From: Clostridia bacterium
Lineage (GTDB): Bacteria > Bacillota > Clostridia > Christensenellales > Borkfalkiaceae
Assembly: GCA_017504795.1 (NCBI GenBank)
Contig: JAFVQM010000006.1
Location: 1 to 39,670 of the forward strand
Length of the DNA stretch: 39,670 nucleotides
Direction of reading: 5' to 3'
Each line of letters begins with the position of its first letter. The stretch's first letter is position 1. Positions 24,960 to 34,034 of this stretch are shown one piece after another. A program made the translations under genes and the position numbers. Under the pieces are notes generated by a model, which saw only the letters and a list, made by a program, of their open reading frames with translations, had not been told where the DNA came from and ran no database searches.

Positions 24960-26741
24960 ATGGCTTTTTTATACAATCCGCTTTGTAAAACTTATAATAA
25001 AAAAGGCGGAACGATAAAAGTAGGCGAGTCACTTACCATTACGGTTAAAACGGACTACGCCTACTCAAACTTAATACTAAAAAGCGATAAAGACAGCGAA
25101 ACAGCCGTTTACCCTATGAGTGGTGTAGACGGCGAGTTTTCAGTTACCTTAAAAAACTTAAAAAAGGGGCTTTATTTTTACCACTTTGAAAGTGGTGGAA
25201 AAATATTCGGTAAAGGCGATAATCTAGACGCGAAGTTAGATAGTGATAGTTATCAACTTATCGTTTACGACCGTAATTACACCGTTCCCGCATGGCTTAA
25301 AGGCGGTTTTATATATCAAATTTTTCCAGACAGATTTTGTAAGGGTAAAGATATTAAAATTAGCGGAAAAATAATGCGTAAGTGGGGCGAAGAGCCTTAC
25401 TATTTGCCAGATGCTGACGGTAAAATTAAAAATAACGACTTTTTTGGTGGCAACTTTAAGGGGATCGAGAAAAAACTGCCGTACCTTAAAAATTTGGGCG
25501 TTACGGCAATTTATCTAAACCCGATAGCACTATCTTACTCAAACCACCGCTACGACACGGCAGATTATTTGACGATTGATCCACTTTTGGGTGGCGAAAA
25601 AGACCTTGTATCACTGATAAAAAAAGCCCACGATTACGGTATAAAACTAATTTTCGACGGGGTTTATAACCACACGGGTGACGATAGCGTTTACTTTAAT
25701 AAATATAATACTTTTGATAGCGTTGGCGCGTATCAAAGTAAAAATTCTAAATACTACACTTGGTACACCTTTCAAAAATATCCAAATAAGTATACTTCGT
25801 GGTGGGGAATAAACGTACTTCCAACCATAAACAAAAACTCAAAAGAGTTCGAAGATTTTATACTTAATAAGGTTTTACCTTATTATTTTAACTTAGGGTT
25901 TGACGGAATTCGGCTCGACGTTGTTGACGAGATTCCCACACCTTTTGTTAAAAAGATTAGAAAAGTAGTTAAAAAACTTAACGCAAACGCGGTAATTATA
26001 GGCGAAGTTTGGGAAGACGCTACGAATAAAATTGCCTACGGCAATCGCCGTGAATACTTTTTGGGTAACGAACTTGACTCGGTTATGAATTACCCCTTAA
26101 AAAGCGCTATTATCAACGCGCTCACACAAGGTGACGTAAACGGTTTAATTACTACCATTAAAGAGCAGGTTAACAACTATCCTAAACCAGCGCTGTCCGT
26201 ACTTATGAATATACTTGGCACGCACGATACTGCTAGAATTTTAACGGTTCTATCAGGCGTGGATATTCCAAGTGATAGGGAAAGCGCGTCAAAACTAACG
26301 CTTACTAAAACCCAAAAAGCGATTGCGGAAGAAAGGCTACTTTGCGCATACACAATACTTTTTACGCTTTACGGCGTTCCTACCGTATATTACGGTGACG
26401 AAGTTTTGCTAAGCGGTGCAAAAGACCCTTTTAATAGAAGGTGTATGGACTTTTCTCTCCCCAAAGGAAAAGTTTATAATCTCATTAAAAAACTATCTAA
26501 AATTCGCAAGGAAAACCCCGTATTTTCGCAAGGTGAAACCGTTGTTGATAACTTACAAAACGGAGTTTTACGATACAAGCGAACGCTTGGCGACGAAGAG
26601 ATAGATGTAATAGTAAATTTATCTAATTACGAGTACGACGTTACGTTAAGCGGGTACGACGAATTACTCACTAACACTAAAAAGAAAGAGTATACTTTGA
26701 AAAAATATAAAGCACTTATACTTAAACGGAGAATTTTATGA
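24960..26741 (+). CDS. GH13 alpha-amylase family glycoside hydrolase
   Basis: An N-terminal beta domain of about 110 residues (CBM34-like, ending FGKGDNLDAKL) precedes a GH13 barrel. The catalytic residues are D320 in GIRLDVVDE, E349 in IIGEVWED and the Asp of LGTHDTARIL. FIYQIFPDRFCKG is typical of neopullulanase, cyclomaltodextrinase and related enzymes. No signal peptide is seen, so it is intracellular, probably trimming or debranching limit dextrins left by GlgP. Exact specificity (alpha-1,4 or alpha-1,6) cannot be read from sequence. It starts one base after glgP without a clear ribosome-binding site and overlaps tex by four bases (ATGA). Confidence 0.88.
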   Translation: MAFLYNPLCKTYNKKGGTIKVGESLTITVKTDYAYSNLILKSDKDSETAVYPMSGVDGEFSVTLKNLKKGLYFYHFESGGKIFGKGDNLDAKLDSDSYQLIVYDRNYTVPAWLKGGFIYQIFPDRFCKGKDIKISGKIMRKWGEEPYYLPDADGKIKNNDFFGGNFKGIEKKLPYLKNLGVTAIYLNPIALSYSNHRYDTADYLTIDPLLGGEKDLVSLIKKAHDYGIKLIFDGVYNHTGDDSVYFNKYNTFDSVGAYQSKNSKYYTWYTFQKYPNKYTSWWGINVLPTINKNSKEFEDFILNKVLPYYFNLGFDGIRLDVVDEIPTPFVKKIRKVVKKLNANAVIIGEVWEDATNKIAYGNRREYFLGNELDSVMNYPLKSAIINALTQGDVNGLITTIKEQVNNYPKPALSVLMNILGTHDTARILTVLSGVDIPSDRESASKLTLTKTQKAIAEERLLCAYTILFTLYGVPTVYYGDEVLLSGAKDPFNRRCMDFSLPKGKVYNLIKKLSKIRKENPVFSQGETVVDNLQNGVLRYKRTLGDEEIDVIVNLSNYEYDVTLSGYDELLTNTKKKEYTLKKYKALILKRRIL

Positions 26742-28906
26742 ACGTTAACGAAAAAATAATGCAGGAATTTTCACTTACCAAAGAGCACGCTGATAATATA
26801 ATCTCTTTATTAGACGACGGCAACACCGTACCGTTTATTGCAAGATACCGTAAAGAACTAACGGGGCATATTGACGACCAAGTGCTTAGAAGTCTTCTCG
26901 ATAGGTTAAACTACCTTAGAAACCTTGAAAAGAGAAAGCAAGAAATAGAAAAGTCTATAACCGAGCAGGGCAAGATGACTGACGAAATTGCCTTAGCCCT
27001 TGAAAACGCTGAGACTATGACCGAAGCCGAAGATATTTATAGACCTTTCAAGCAAAAAAAGAAAACTCGCGCTACGATTGCTATTGCAAAAGGGTTATCT
27101 CCGCTTGCGGACGTTATTTTAGAGCAAAACCCAAACGGCGCACCGCTTGAAGAACTAGCAAAAGAGTATATCAATTTAGATCTTGGCGTTGAAACGGTAA
27201 AGGACGCGATTTCTGGCGCAAGTGACATAATAGCCGAGAAAATTAGTGACGACGCGGATATTAGAAAAGCCCTTCGTAAAATATTTTTACGCCTTGGCGT
27301 TTTATCTTCTAGTTATCAAAAAGACGCTACCGAAAAGGATAAAACGGGCGTTTACGAAACGTATAAAGAATTTTCCGAGCCTATCGGTCAATTAAAATCG
27401 CATAGGGTATTAGCCGTTAATCGTGGCGAGAAAGAAGACGTGTTAAAGGTTAAACTCGAAATACCCGAAGTAGTTGCTTTTAATACCGTGAAAAAGGCTG
27501 TTGTCAAAGGTGAAAGCCCTTATAAAGAAACGTTGGTTTTATCGTGTGAAGATGCGTATAAACGCCTTATAGAGCCTTCAATTGAAAGAGAAATTAGAAA
27601 TTTACTCACTGAAAACGCGCAGGAAAAAGCAATACAAACCTTTGAGTGTAATTTGCGCCCACTTTTGATGCAAGCGCCCTTAAAAGGCAAGGTTGTAATG
27701 GGTTTTGACCCCGGCGTTAGAACGGGTTGTAAAATTGCCGTCGTTGACGAAACGGGTAAAGTTCTTGGTAAAACCGTTGTGTATCCAACGCTTGGCGGAG
27801 ATAAGCGTATTCAAGATGCAAAAGTTGAACTTAAAAAGTTTATCGACGCGTTTAATGTAGACGTTATCGCAATAGGTAACGGCACGGCATCGAAAGAGTC
27901 TGAAATCTTTATTGCCGACCTTATTAAAGACTATAAAGGTAAAGTTTCGTATATAGTGGTAAGCGAGGCGGGTGCGTCCGTGTACTCAGCGTCTGAACTC
28001 GGAGCAAAGGAATTCCCTACCTTTGACGTTTCCGAGCGCTCAGCCGTTTCAATAGCAAGAAGATTGCAAGATCCCCTTGCCGAACTTATTAAAATAGACC
28101 CAAAATCAATAGGCGTAGGGCAGTATCAACACGATATGCCCGTTGCTAGGCTTGACGAAGTTTTGGGCGGTACGGTTGAAGACTGCGTAAACTCGGTTGG
28201 CGTTGACCTTAATACGGCAAGCGCGTCGCTACTATCGTACGTTTCAGGCTTAAATAAATCGATAGCGCAAAACGTTATCGAATACCGTGATAAAAACGGT
28301 AAGTTCGTAACGAGAGCGGAACTTTTGAAAGTTAAAAAATTAGGCGAAAAAGCGTATACTCAATGCGCTGGTTTCTTGCGAATTTCAGGCGGTAGCAATA
28401 TCTTAGATAATACGGCGGTTCACCCAGAGTCCTACGAAGGCGCTGAAAAACTTCTTAAAATCTTCGGCTATACCGACGAAGACGTTAAGAACAATAAACT
28501 CGGTAGTTTATCCGATAAAATTAAAGCGTACGGCGTTCAAAAATTATCAAAAGAGTGTGGGCTTGGTGAAGATACCGTGATAGACGTTTCCGAAGAACTT
28601 ATGAAACCCGGGCGTGACGTTAGAGATAGTTTACCCGCACCCGTTTTAAGGTCTGACATTTTATCGCTTTCCGACCTTAAAGAAGGTATGATAATATCCG
28701 GCGTTGTAAGAAACGTTACCGATTTTGGCGCTTTCGTTGATATCGGCGTTCATCAAGACGGGTTGGTTCACATTTCAGAACTATCAGACACTTTCGTTAA
28801 AAATCCACAGTCGGTTGTTACGGTAGGTCAATCCGTTCAAGTAAGAGTAAAGGGCATTGACACTAAGAAAAATAGAATTTCACTTTCAATGCGCGGAATT
28901 AAATAA
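26738..28906 (+). CDS. tex: Tex-family RNA-binding protein
   Basis: Tex is a conserved cytoplasmic nucleic-acid-binding protein linked to transcription. Its order of domains is visible: an N-terminal helical region (VPFIARYRKELTGHIDD), a YqgF/RNase-H-like domain (GFDPGVRTGCKIAVVDE), a helix-hairpin-helix region (VGVDLNTASASLLSYVSGL) and a C-terminal S1 domain (IISGVVRNVTDFGAFVDIGVHQDGLVHISEL). Length (722 residues) is typical. It overlaps the GH13 gene (ATGA) with GGAGA upstream, so it is the last gene of the glycogen transcript, although its function is general. Confidence 0.96.
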   Translation: MNVNEKIMQEFSLTKEHADNIISLLDDGNTVPFIARYRKELTGHIDDQVLRSLLDRLNYLRNLEKRKQEIEKSITEQGKMTDEIALALENAETMTEAEDIYRPFKQKKKTRATIAIAKGLSPLADVILEQNPNGAPLEELAKEYINLDLGVETVKDAISGASDIIAEKISDDADIRKALRKIFLRLGVLSSSYQKDATEKDKTGVYETYKEFSEPIGQLKSHRVLAVNRGEKEDVLKVKLEIPEVVAFNTVKKAVVKGESPYKETLVLSCEDAYKRLIEPSIEREIRNLLTENAQEKAIQTFECNLRPLLMQAPLKGKVVMGFDPGVRTGCKIAVVDETGKVLGKTVVYPTLGGDKRIQDAKVELKKFIDAFNVDVIAIGNGTASKESEIFIADLIKDYKGKVSYIVVSEAGASVYSASELGAKEFPTFDVSERSAVSIARRLQDPLAELIKIDPKSIGVGQYQHDMPVARLDEVLGGTVEDCVNSVGVDLNTASASLLSYVSGLNKSIAQNVIEYRDKNGKFVTRAELLKVKKLGEKAYTQCAGFLRISGGSNILDNTAVHPESYEGAEKLLKIFGYTDEDVKNNKLGSLSDKIKAYGVQKLSKECGLGEDTVIDVSEELMKPGRDVRDSLPAPVLRSDILSLSDLKEGMIISGVVRNVTDFGAFVDIGVHQDGLVHISELSDTFVKNPQSVVTVGQSVQVRVKGIDTKKNRISLSMRGIK

Positions 28907-28936
28907 TAGGCAACTGCATAATATTTGTTAAATGCA

Positions 28937-28965
28937 TTGACAAAATTATCGCTAATTGCTATAAT
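28937..28965 (+). promoter_or_regulatory. Consensus extended -10 promoter for acpP
   Basis: TTGACA at 28937-28942, a 17-base spacer and TATAAT at 28960-28965 preceded by TGC. Every element matches consensus, as expected for a highly expressed gene. Confidence 0.9.
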
Positions 28966-28992
28966 AATTAAAAAAACCAAGGAGAATTAAAA

Positions 28993-29220
28993 ATGTCCAC
29001 TTTTGAAAAAGTTAAAAGTATGTTAGTTGAAAAATTAGGCGTTGCCGAAGATAAGGTTACTTTGGAAAGCGAAATTATTAAAGACTTAGGCGCTGACTCG
29101 CTTGATCTTGTAGAAATGCTTTTATCCTTAGAAGAAAATTTCGGCGTTACCGTATCTGACGAGCAAACTGAGTCAATCGTTACGGTAAAAGACATCGTTG
29201 ATATTATCGACAACAAGTAA
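28993..29220 (+). CDS. acpP: Acyl carrier protein
   Basis: ACP carries growing fatty acids on a 4'-phosphopantetheine arm. The attachment serine is S36 in GADSLDLVEM. The 75-residue length, acidic composition and DSL motif are diagnostic. It is followed by a terminator and driven by a consensus promoter, so it is a single-gene unit. No other fatty-acid synthesis genes are in the window. AAGGAG precedes the ATG. Confidence 0.97.
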   Translation: MSTFEKVKSMLVEKLGVAEDKVTLESEIIKDLGADSLDLVEMLLSLEENFGVTVSDEQTESIVTVKDIVDIIDNK

Positions 29221-29237
29221 TTTCAAATGATAAATTG

Positions 29238-29267
29238 CCCCACGGAATTATCCGTGGGGTTTTGCTT
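29238..29267 (+). terminator. Intrinsic terminator after acpP
   Basis: CCCCACGGA (29238-29246) pairs with TCCGTGGGG (29251-29259) around ATTA, followed by TTTTGCTTT. Confidence 0.82.
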
Positions 29268-29288
29268 TACTTGTTTTTTATATTTTTT

Positions 29289-29311
29289 ACGGTTAATTTA
29301 TAATTAACCGT
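29289..29311. promoter_or_regulatory. Palindrome upstream of the ftsK promoter, possible operator
   Basis: ACGGTTAAT (29289-29297) and ATTAACCGT (29303-29311) are perfect inverted arms around TTATA. The right arm ends on the first base of the -35 hexamer. No T-run follows on the plus strand, so it is more likely a protein-binding site than a terminator. Confidence 0.5.
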
Positions 29312-29339
29312 TGCCAAAACGCGCGCGTTATGTTATACT
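29311..29339 (+). promoter_or_regulatory. Promoter placing the ftsK ATG at the transcription start
   Basis: TTGCCA at 29311-29316, a 17-base spacer and TATACT at 29334-29339 preceded by TGT. The ATG of ftsK is 6 bases downstream of the -10, so the transcript is expected to lack a leader. Confidence 0.72.
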
Positions 29340-29345
29340 AAGCCT

Positions 29346-32147
29346 ATGAAAAGTGGTATTAAAGGAAAACAAAACCCCGATAAGTTTTTTACGGTAGAAT
29401 TTTTTGGAGTGACGGTGATTATCTCGTCATTCCTTTTGCTCGTGTGTTTACTTTTCGGCAACAGCGTTTTATTTGAGATAGGCGGTGAAGTTCAAGCCTT
29501 TGTTTTAGGGCTTTTCGGCTACCTATCGTATCCTTTACTTATAACTTTAATATTCGTCGGTTTTATTATGTTACTTGGTAAAAAACCGAGTGAAAAGCGT
29601 TCTAAAAAACCGCTATTTTACACTTTGGCGGTAATACTTTTATTTACGTCGCTACTAACCGTGTTGACCAACCAAACCATACCGACAGACTTAAATTCCT
29701 ATCTCTCCTACGCGTTTGAAGGCGCAAGGGGTGGGCTTGAATCGGCGGTGGCAGGCGGTGCGCTTTTATCAATCGTTACTTACTTCGCGGTAAAATATTT
29801 AACCTACGTAGGCAGTATCGTTTTATTTATTGCCTTGATAGTTGGGGTATTGTTCTTTGCGTATAAGTCGCATAAGGCAACGGCAATAGTTAATAAAGAG
29901 TTAAAAATTGCCGAAATCAACGCCAAAGCACAGGCGGATGCTATGGTTGAAGTAAATAGGCAAAACGCACCTATATATCCGCAATACCAACAACCAAATT
30001 ATTCTCAACCGCAAAATCAAGGCGGATATCAACCGCAAAGCGGTTACGATAGGCCTTATCAAAACGCTCAACAGTACCAACAAAACGGCTACGGCGTATA
30101 CAATAACTACGGCTCGCAAACTCAAAACGGATACGAAAGGCAGGAACTTTACGGCAACCAAAACCAAAGTTATCAAGAGCCTACTTTTATAGACCGTGAA
30201 AAGCACGAAAAGAGTATGGAGATATTGTACGGCAATAACCCGACCACTTATTCTAGTGAGTACAGCCGTTCTTTTGAAAATAGCGGTATGCGAGTAGAGA
30301 TGGAAAGGCCGTCTTCTCCCACGCCGAGTGACGGGATTATTTCAAATCCTATACAAAAAGAAGAAGTCGTTAAGGACTATACGCTTGACGATAGTTTTTC
30401 ATTTAATTACACAAAGCCTAGTGACGACGAAGAGATTGAAGTTTCGGTTGACGAGATTGAAAGTAATGGCGTTTCGTATGAAGAAAAGGCTGAAAGCCCG
30501 ATAACCGATTTTCTTAAAAACTTAACTGAAAGTCAAAAAGTTCAACAGCCAAAAGCAGTTGAGCCTATTAAAACTGAGAGCGAAGAAATTCCCGTAGTCG
30601 TTGAAGAAGATAATAGTGAGTACGCTAAAAAACTCATTGAAAATATGCCTATCAACTACAAGTATACCAAACCGCCCGTTTCACTTTTTAAGACGGTTGA
30701 CAATACTCAAAACAACTACGAATTTGAACTTTTTAAGGCGGAAACAAAGGCGAAAATTTTAACCACCTTAAAAACTTTTGGAGTTGATACGGATATCCCG
30801 CGCGTGTTCAAAGGCCCTGCGGTTACTAGATTTGATATAGCAATCCCGCCGGACGTTCCTATGAGCAAGGTAACGAAACTTCAAAGCGACCTTAATTTAA
30901 GAATCGCCGCTAAAAGCGCTATAAGGATGATAGCGCCCGTGCCTAATACGTCTTACGTTGGTATTGAAGTTCCCAACAAAGAGCCCGACAGCGTTAGTAT
31001 TAAAGATATCATAGTGTCTGACGAGTTTATCAACACCAAACCTTTCTCACTAGTGTTTGCTTTGGGGAAGGACGTTATAGGTAACCCCGTCTCGCTAGAT
31101 ATTGCCGATATGCCACACCTTTTAGTTACGGGTACTACGGGTTCTGGTAAGAGCGTATGCTTAAACACCTTAATAATTAGTTTAATATCAAAATACGGGC
31201 CTGACGAGTTAAGATTTGTAATTGTAGACCCTAAACGCGTTGACTTAGAGCCTTTCAAAGATATTCCGCATATGATGTTCGGCGAAATTATTGAAGACGT
31301 TCCTATGACGAATTCAATGCTCACTTGGGCTGTTGAAGAAATGGAGTCAAGGTATCGCGAACTTGCTAGATCGCGTTCTAAAAATATTAAAGACTACAAC
31401 TTAAAAGCAAAGGCAAACGGTCAAAAAATTATGCCTAGAATAGTTATTTTGATGGACGAGTTTGCCGATATTATGATGCAAGATAAAAAGGGCGTTGCAG
31501 TAAAAGTTTGCTTAATTGCCCAAAAGGCGCGTGCAGCGGGTATCCACTTAGTTCTTGCCGCGCAAAGACCGTCGGTTGACGTTATCGAAGGACCTATAAA
31601 GTCAAACCTTCCGTCGCGTATAGTGTTCCGCGCCGCATCAATGCCTGATTCGGTTGTTAGTTTAGGCGAGCCGGGCGCTGAAAAACTCTTAGGTAGGGGC
31701 GACTGCTTGTATAAAACCAACGGTATGCTTAACGTAGAGCGCGTTATGGGCGCGTACGTGTCTGACGACGAGATGTACGCCGTTATCGACTACGTTAGCG
31801 AGCATAACGATAAGTATTACGACTATAATAACTGGGCTAAAATCGAGGCGCGCGTTAACCAAATTTCGCAAACTGCGGAAGGTGGAGTTTCATCTAGCGG
31901 TGGCGGAGAAGAGCAAGGCGAAGGCGGAATAGATCCTATCTATATAAAAGCAATGCGCGTAGGGTATAGTTTTGGCGGGCTTTCAGCATCTTTCTTGCAA
32001 AGAAAACTTGCAGTAGGTTTCCCACGGGCGGGTAAGATTATTGACTGGCTTACCGATAACGGATACATTACCCCCAACGCCGTATCGGGCAAGCGCCAAA
32101 TGGTTATGACCAAAGAAAGTTTTGAAGAAAAATTCGGGGCTGAATAA
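29346..32147 (+). CDS. ftsK: FtsK/SpoIIIE DNA translocase
   Basis: This ATP-driven motor pumps chromosomal DNA through the division septum. Four or five membrane helices lie in residues 20-180. A Gln/Asn/Tyr-rich linker covers about 205-285 and an acidic linker reaches about residue 430. The motor follows, with Walker A GTTGSGKS at 596-603 (K602) and Walker B ILMDEFADIM. The C-terminal gamma domain (YIKAMRVGYSFGGLSASFLQRKLAVGFPRAGKIID) is the winged helix that reads polar DNA signals. Length (933 residues) is within the family range. ATG 29346 has no ribosome-binding site and directly follows the -10 box. Its stop shares a base with the rimO start. Confidence 0.95.
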   Translation: MKSGIKGKQNPDKFFTVEFFGVTVIISSFLLLVCLLFGNSVLFEIGGEVQAFVLGLFGYLSYPLLITLIFVGFIMLLGKKPSEKRSKKPLFYTLAVILLFTSLLTVLTNQTIPTDLNSYLSYAFEGARGGLESAVAGGALLSIVTYFAVKYLTYVGSIVLFIALIVGVLFFAYKSHKATAIVNKELKIAEINAKAQADAMVEVNRQNAPIYPQYQQPNYSQPQNQGGYQPQSGYDRPYQNAQQYQQNGYGVYNNYGSQTQNGYERQELYGNQNQSYQEPTFIDREKHEKSMEILYGNNPTTYSSEYSRSFENSGMRVEMERPSSPTPSDGIISNPIQKEEVVKDYTLDDSFSFNYTKPSDDEEIEVSVDEIESNGVSYEEKAESPITDFLKNLTESQKVQQPKAVEPIKTESEEIPVVVEEDNSEYAKKLIENMPINYKYTKPPVSLFKTVDNTQNNYEFELFKAETKAKILTTLKTFGVDTDIPRVFKGPAVTRFDIAIPPDVPMSKVTKLQSDLNLRIAAKSAIRMIAPVPNTSYVGIEVPNKEPDSVSIKDIIVSDEFINTKPFSLVFALGKDVIGNPVSLDIADMPHLLVTGTTGSGKSVCLNTLIISLISKYGPDELRFVIVDPKRVDLEPFKDIPHMMFGEIIEDVPMTNSMLTWAVEEMESRYRELARSRSKNIKDYNLKAKANGQKIMPRIVILMDEFADIMMQDKKGVAVKVCLIAQKARAAGIHLVLAAQRPSVDVIEGPIKSNLPSRIVFRAASMPDSVVSLGEPGAEKLLGRGDCLYKTNGMLNVERVMGAYVSDDEMYAVIDYVSEHNDKYYDYNNWAKIEARVNQISQTAEGGVSSSGGGEEQGEGGIDPIYIKAMRVGYSFGGLSASFLQRKLAVGFPRAGKIIDWLTDNGYITPNAVSGKRQMVMTKESFEEKFGAE

Positions 32148-33481
32148 TGTTAAAAAATAAAAAAATAGGTCTTATTTCGCTTGGGTGCGACAAAAATAGG
32201 GTTGACTCTGAAAGGGCGCTTGCACTCATTAGCGATAAGGCTATACTTACAAACGATATAAACGAGGCAAACGTAGTAGTTATTAACACTTGCGCCTTTT
32301 TAGAAAGTGCTAGAAAAGAAGCGATAGAAACCGTTTTTGAAGTTGACGCTTTAAGGGGTAACGGCAACCTTGAAAAAATAGTTTTAACGGGTTGCTTACC
32401 ACAAAAATTCGTAAATGATATGTTTGACGAGTTTTTGGAAGTTGACGTGTTTTTAGGCTTTTTAGATTACGACTTGCTTTTTGATGCGCTTGAACTATCT
32501 TATCAAAATAAGCGTGTAAATTTCGTTGGAAAAAATAATAAAGTTACAATAAATAATAGAATACTGACAACCCCTTGTCACTATTCTTACCTTAAAATAG
32601 CAGACGGGTGCAACAATAAATGTACGTATTGTTTAATCCCCAAGATAAGGGGCAGGTACGTTTCCACCCCGATAGAAGAACTTATTAGCGAAGTTAAATC
32701 TCTTGGCGAGATGGACGAGATAATACTCGTTGCGCAAGACGTAACGCGTTACGGCGAAGACTTGTACGGGGAGAGAAAGTTAGTCTCTTTAATTAAAGAA
32801 CTTTCTAAACTCGACACCGTTCACGGCATACGCTTGTTATACTGTTATCCCGACGTGTTTGACGACGAGTTGATTGAAGAAATAGCATCAAACGATAAAG
32901 TTATTAAATACGTTGATATTCCGCTACAACACTCTGAAAACGCGGTACTTAAACGCATGAATAGGCGTGGCACGCGCGAAAGTTATCTAAACCTTATTGA
33001 AAAACTTAAAAATAAGGTAAACGGCATAGCAATTCGCACCACGTTTATAGCGGGCTTTCCGGGCGAGAGCGAAGAAGATTTCTTTGGGCTTATCGACTTT
33101 ATTAAAACGGCAAAATTTTCAAACGTTGGTTTCTTTGCGTATTCTAGGGAAGAAGATACGCCGGCGTATAAACTTCCTAACCAAATAGATGAAGAAGTTA
33201 AACTTGAAAGAGTTGAGCGCTTATATGAAGTTCAGCGCGAAATTTCCGCTAGCATATTAAAAAACTACGTAGGCAAAACTATTTCCGTGATATGCGACGG
33301 GATTGACTATGAAAAACAGTCTTTTTACGGTAGGGCGTACTTTCAAGCCCCCGAAGTTGACGGAAAGGTTTACTTTACTTATGACGGAACTATCAGTCAA
33401 GGCGAGCGTTATAGCGTTTTGATTGATAGGGTTGACGATTACGATTTATACGGGAGAGTAGCAGATGAATTTACCGAATAA
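32147..33481 (+). CDS. rimO: Ribosomal protein S12 methylthiotransferase
   Basis: RimO is a radical SAM methylthiotransferase that modifies an aspartate of ribosomal protein S12. The N-terminal UPF0004 domain supplies cluster cysteines in SLGCDKNRVDSE (C14), NTCAFL and LTGCLPQK. The radical SAM CxxxCxxC is in ADGCNNKCTYCLIPKIRGRY, and a TRAM domain ends the protein. LGCDKNRVDSE and VDIPLQH favour RimO over MiaB. Length (444 residues) is normal. The start overlaps the ftsK stop by one base (TAATG), and its end overlaps pgsA by 17 bases. Confidence 0.94.
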   Translation: MLKNKKIGLISLGCDKNRVDSERALALISDKAILTNDINEANVVVINTCAFLESARKEAIETVFEVDALRGNGNLEKIVLTGCLPQKFVNDMFDEFLEVDVFLGFLDYDLLFDALELSYQNKRVNFVGKNNKVTINNRILTTPCHYSYLKIADGCNNKCTYCLIPKIRGRYVSTPIEELISEVKSLGEMDEIILVAQDVTRYGEDLYGERKLVSLIKELSKLDTVHGIRLLYCYPDVFDDELIEEIASNDKVIKYVDIPLQHSENAVLKRMNRRGTRESYLNLIEKLKNKVNGIAIRTTFIAGFPGESEEDFFGLIDFIKTAKFSNVGFFAYSREEDTPAYKLPNQIDEEVKLERVERLYEVQREISASILKNYVGKTISVICDGIDYEKQSFYGRAYFQAPEVDGKVYFTYDGTISQGERYSVLIDRVDDYDLYGRVADEFTE

Positions 33482-34034
33482 ACTTTCACTTATACGAATT
33501 ATATTAGTTCCTGTTATGGTGGCTATATTTTATATGTCGTTTATACCGTACAACTACTTAATTACGGCAATAATATTTTTAGTAGCCGCATTTACCGATT
33601 TTTTAGACGGGTATATTGCAAGAAAGTATAACTTAGTTACCGATTTAGGTAAGTTTTTAGACCCGATTGCCGATAAAATTCTAGTTATCGGCGCGTTTAT
33701 AATAATGCTTACCGCACCTTGCATATTAGCAGGAAATTTTGGTTATACTTTTTATCAACTTGCAGGCGGTATAGGTGTAACTATTATCGTTGCGCGTGAA
33801 CTTATAGTATCCGTTCTTAGAATGCTTGCCGCTGGAAAGGGCAAGGTTTTAGCGGCTGAAAAAAGCGGTAAAATTAAAACATTGGTAACCGATTTTGCAA
33901 TATTTATATTGTTTTTATCGGCGGAATTTTCTGTTTTATATATAGCGGGTATCGTTTTATATATAATTTCGGTAATTTTAACCGTGTATTCGGGTACGTA
34001 TTACGTAGTTAAAAATAGGGAAGTATTCAAATGA
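33465..34034 (+). CDS. pgsA: CDP-diacylglycerol-glycerol-3-phosphate 3-phosphatidyltransferase
   Basis: PgsA makes phosphatidylglycerol phosphate, the first committed step to phosphatidylglycerol, in the membrane. The CDP-alcohol phosphotransferase motif is complete: DFLDGYIARKYNLVTDLGKFLDPIAD (DGxxARxxxxxTxxGxxxDxxxD). Several membrane helices cover the 189 residues, the usual length. The ATG lies within the last codons of rimO with GGGAG upstream, so translation is coupled. The stop overlaps the next ATG by four bases. The rimO-pgsA-cinA-recA order is common in Firmicutes. Confidence 0.95.
   Translation: MNLPNKLSLIRIILVPVMVAIFYMSFIPYNYLITAIIFLVAAFTDFLDGYIARKYNLVTDLGKFLDPIADKILVIGAFIIMLTAPCILAGNFGYTFYQLAGGIGVTIIVARELIVSVLRMLAAGKGKVLAAEKSGKIKTLVTDFAIFILFLSAEFSVLYIAGIVLYIISVILTVYSGTYYVVKNREVFK

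Noticed and set aside
29901-30206. Antisense hydrophobic open frame in ftsK
   Set aside because: It mirrors the Gln/Tyr-rich linker, whose complement naturally reads as hydrophobic residues; no start signals.
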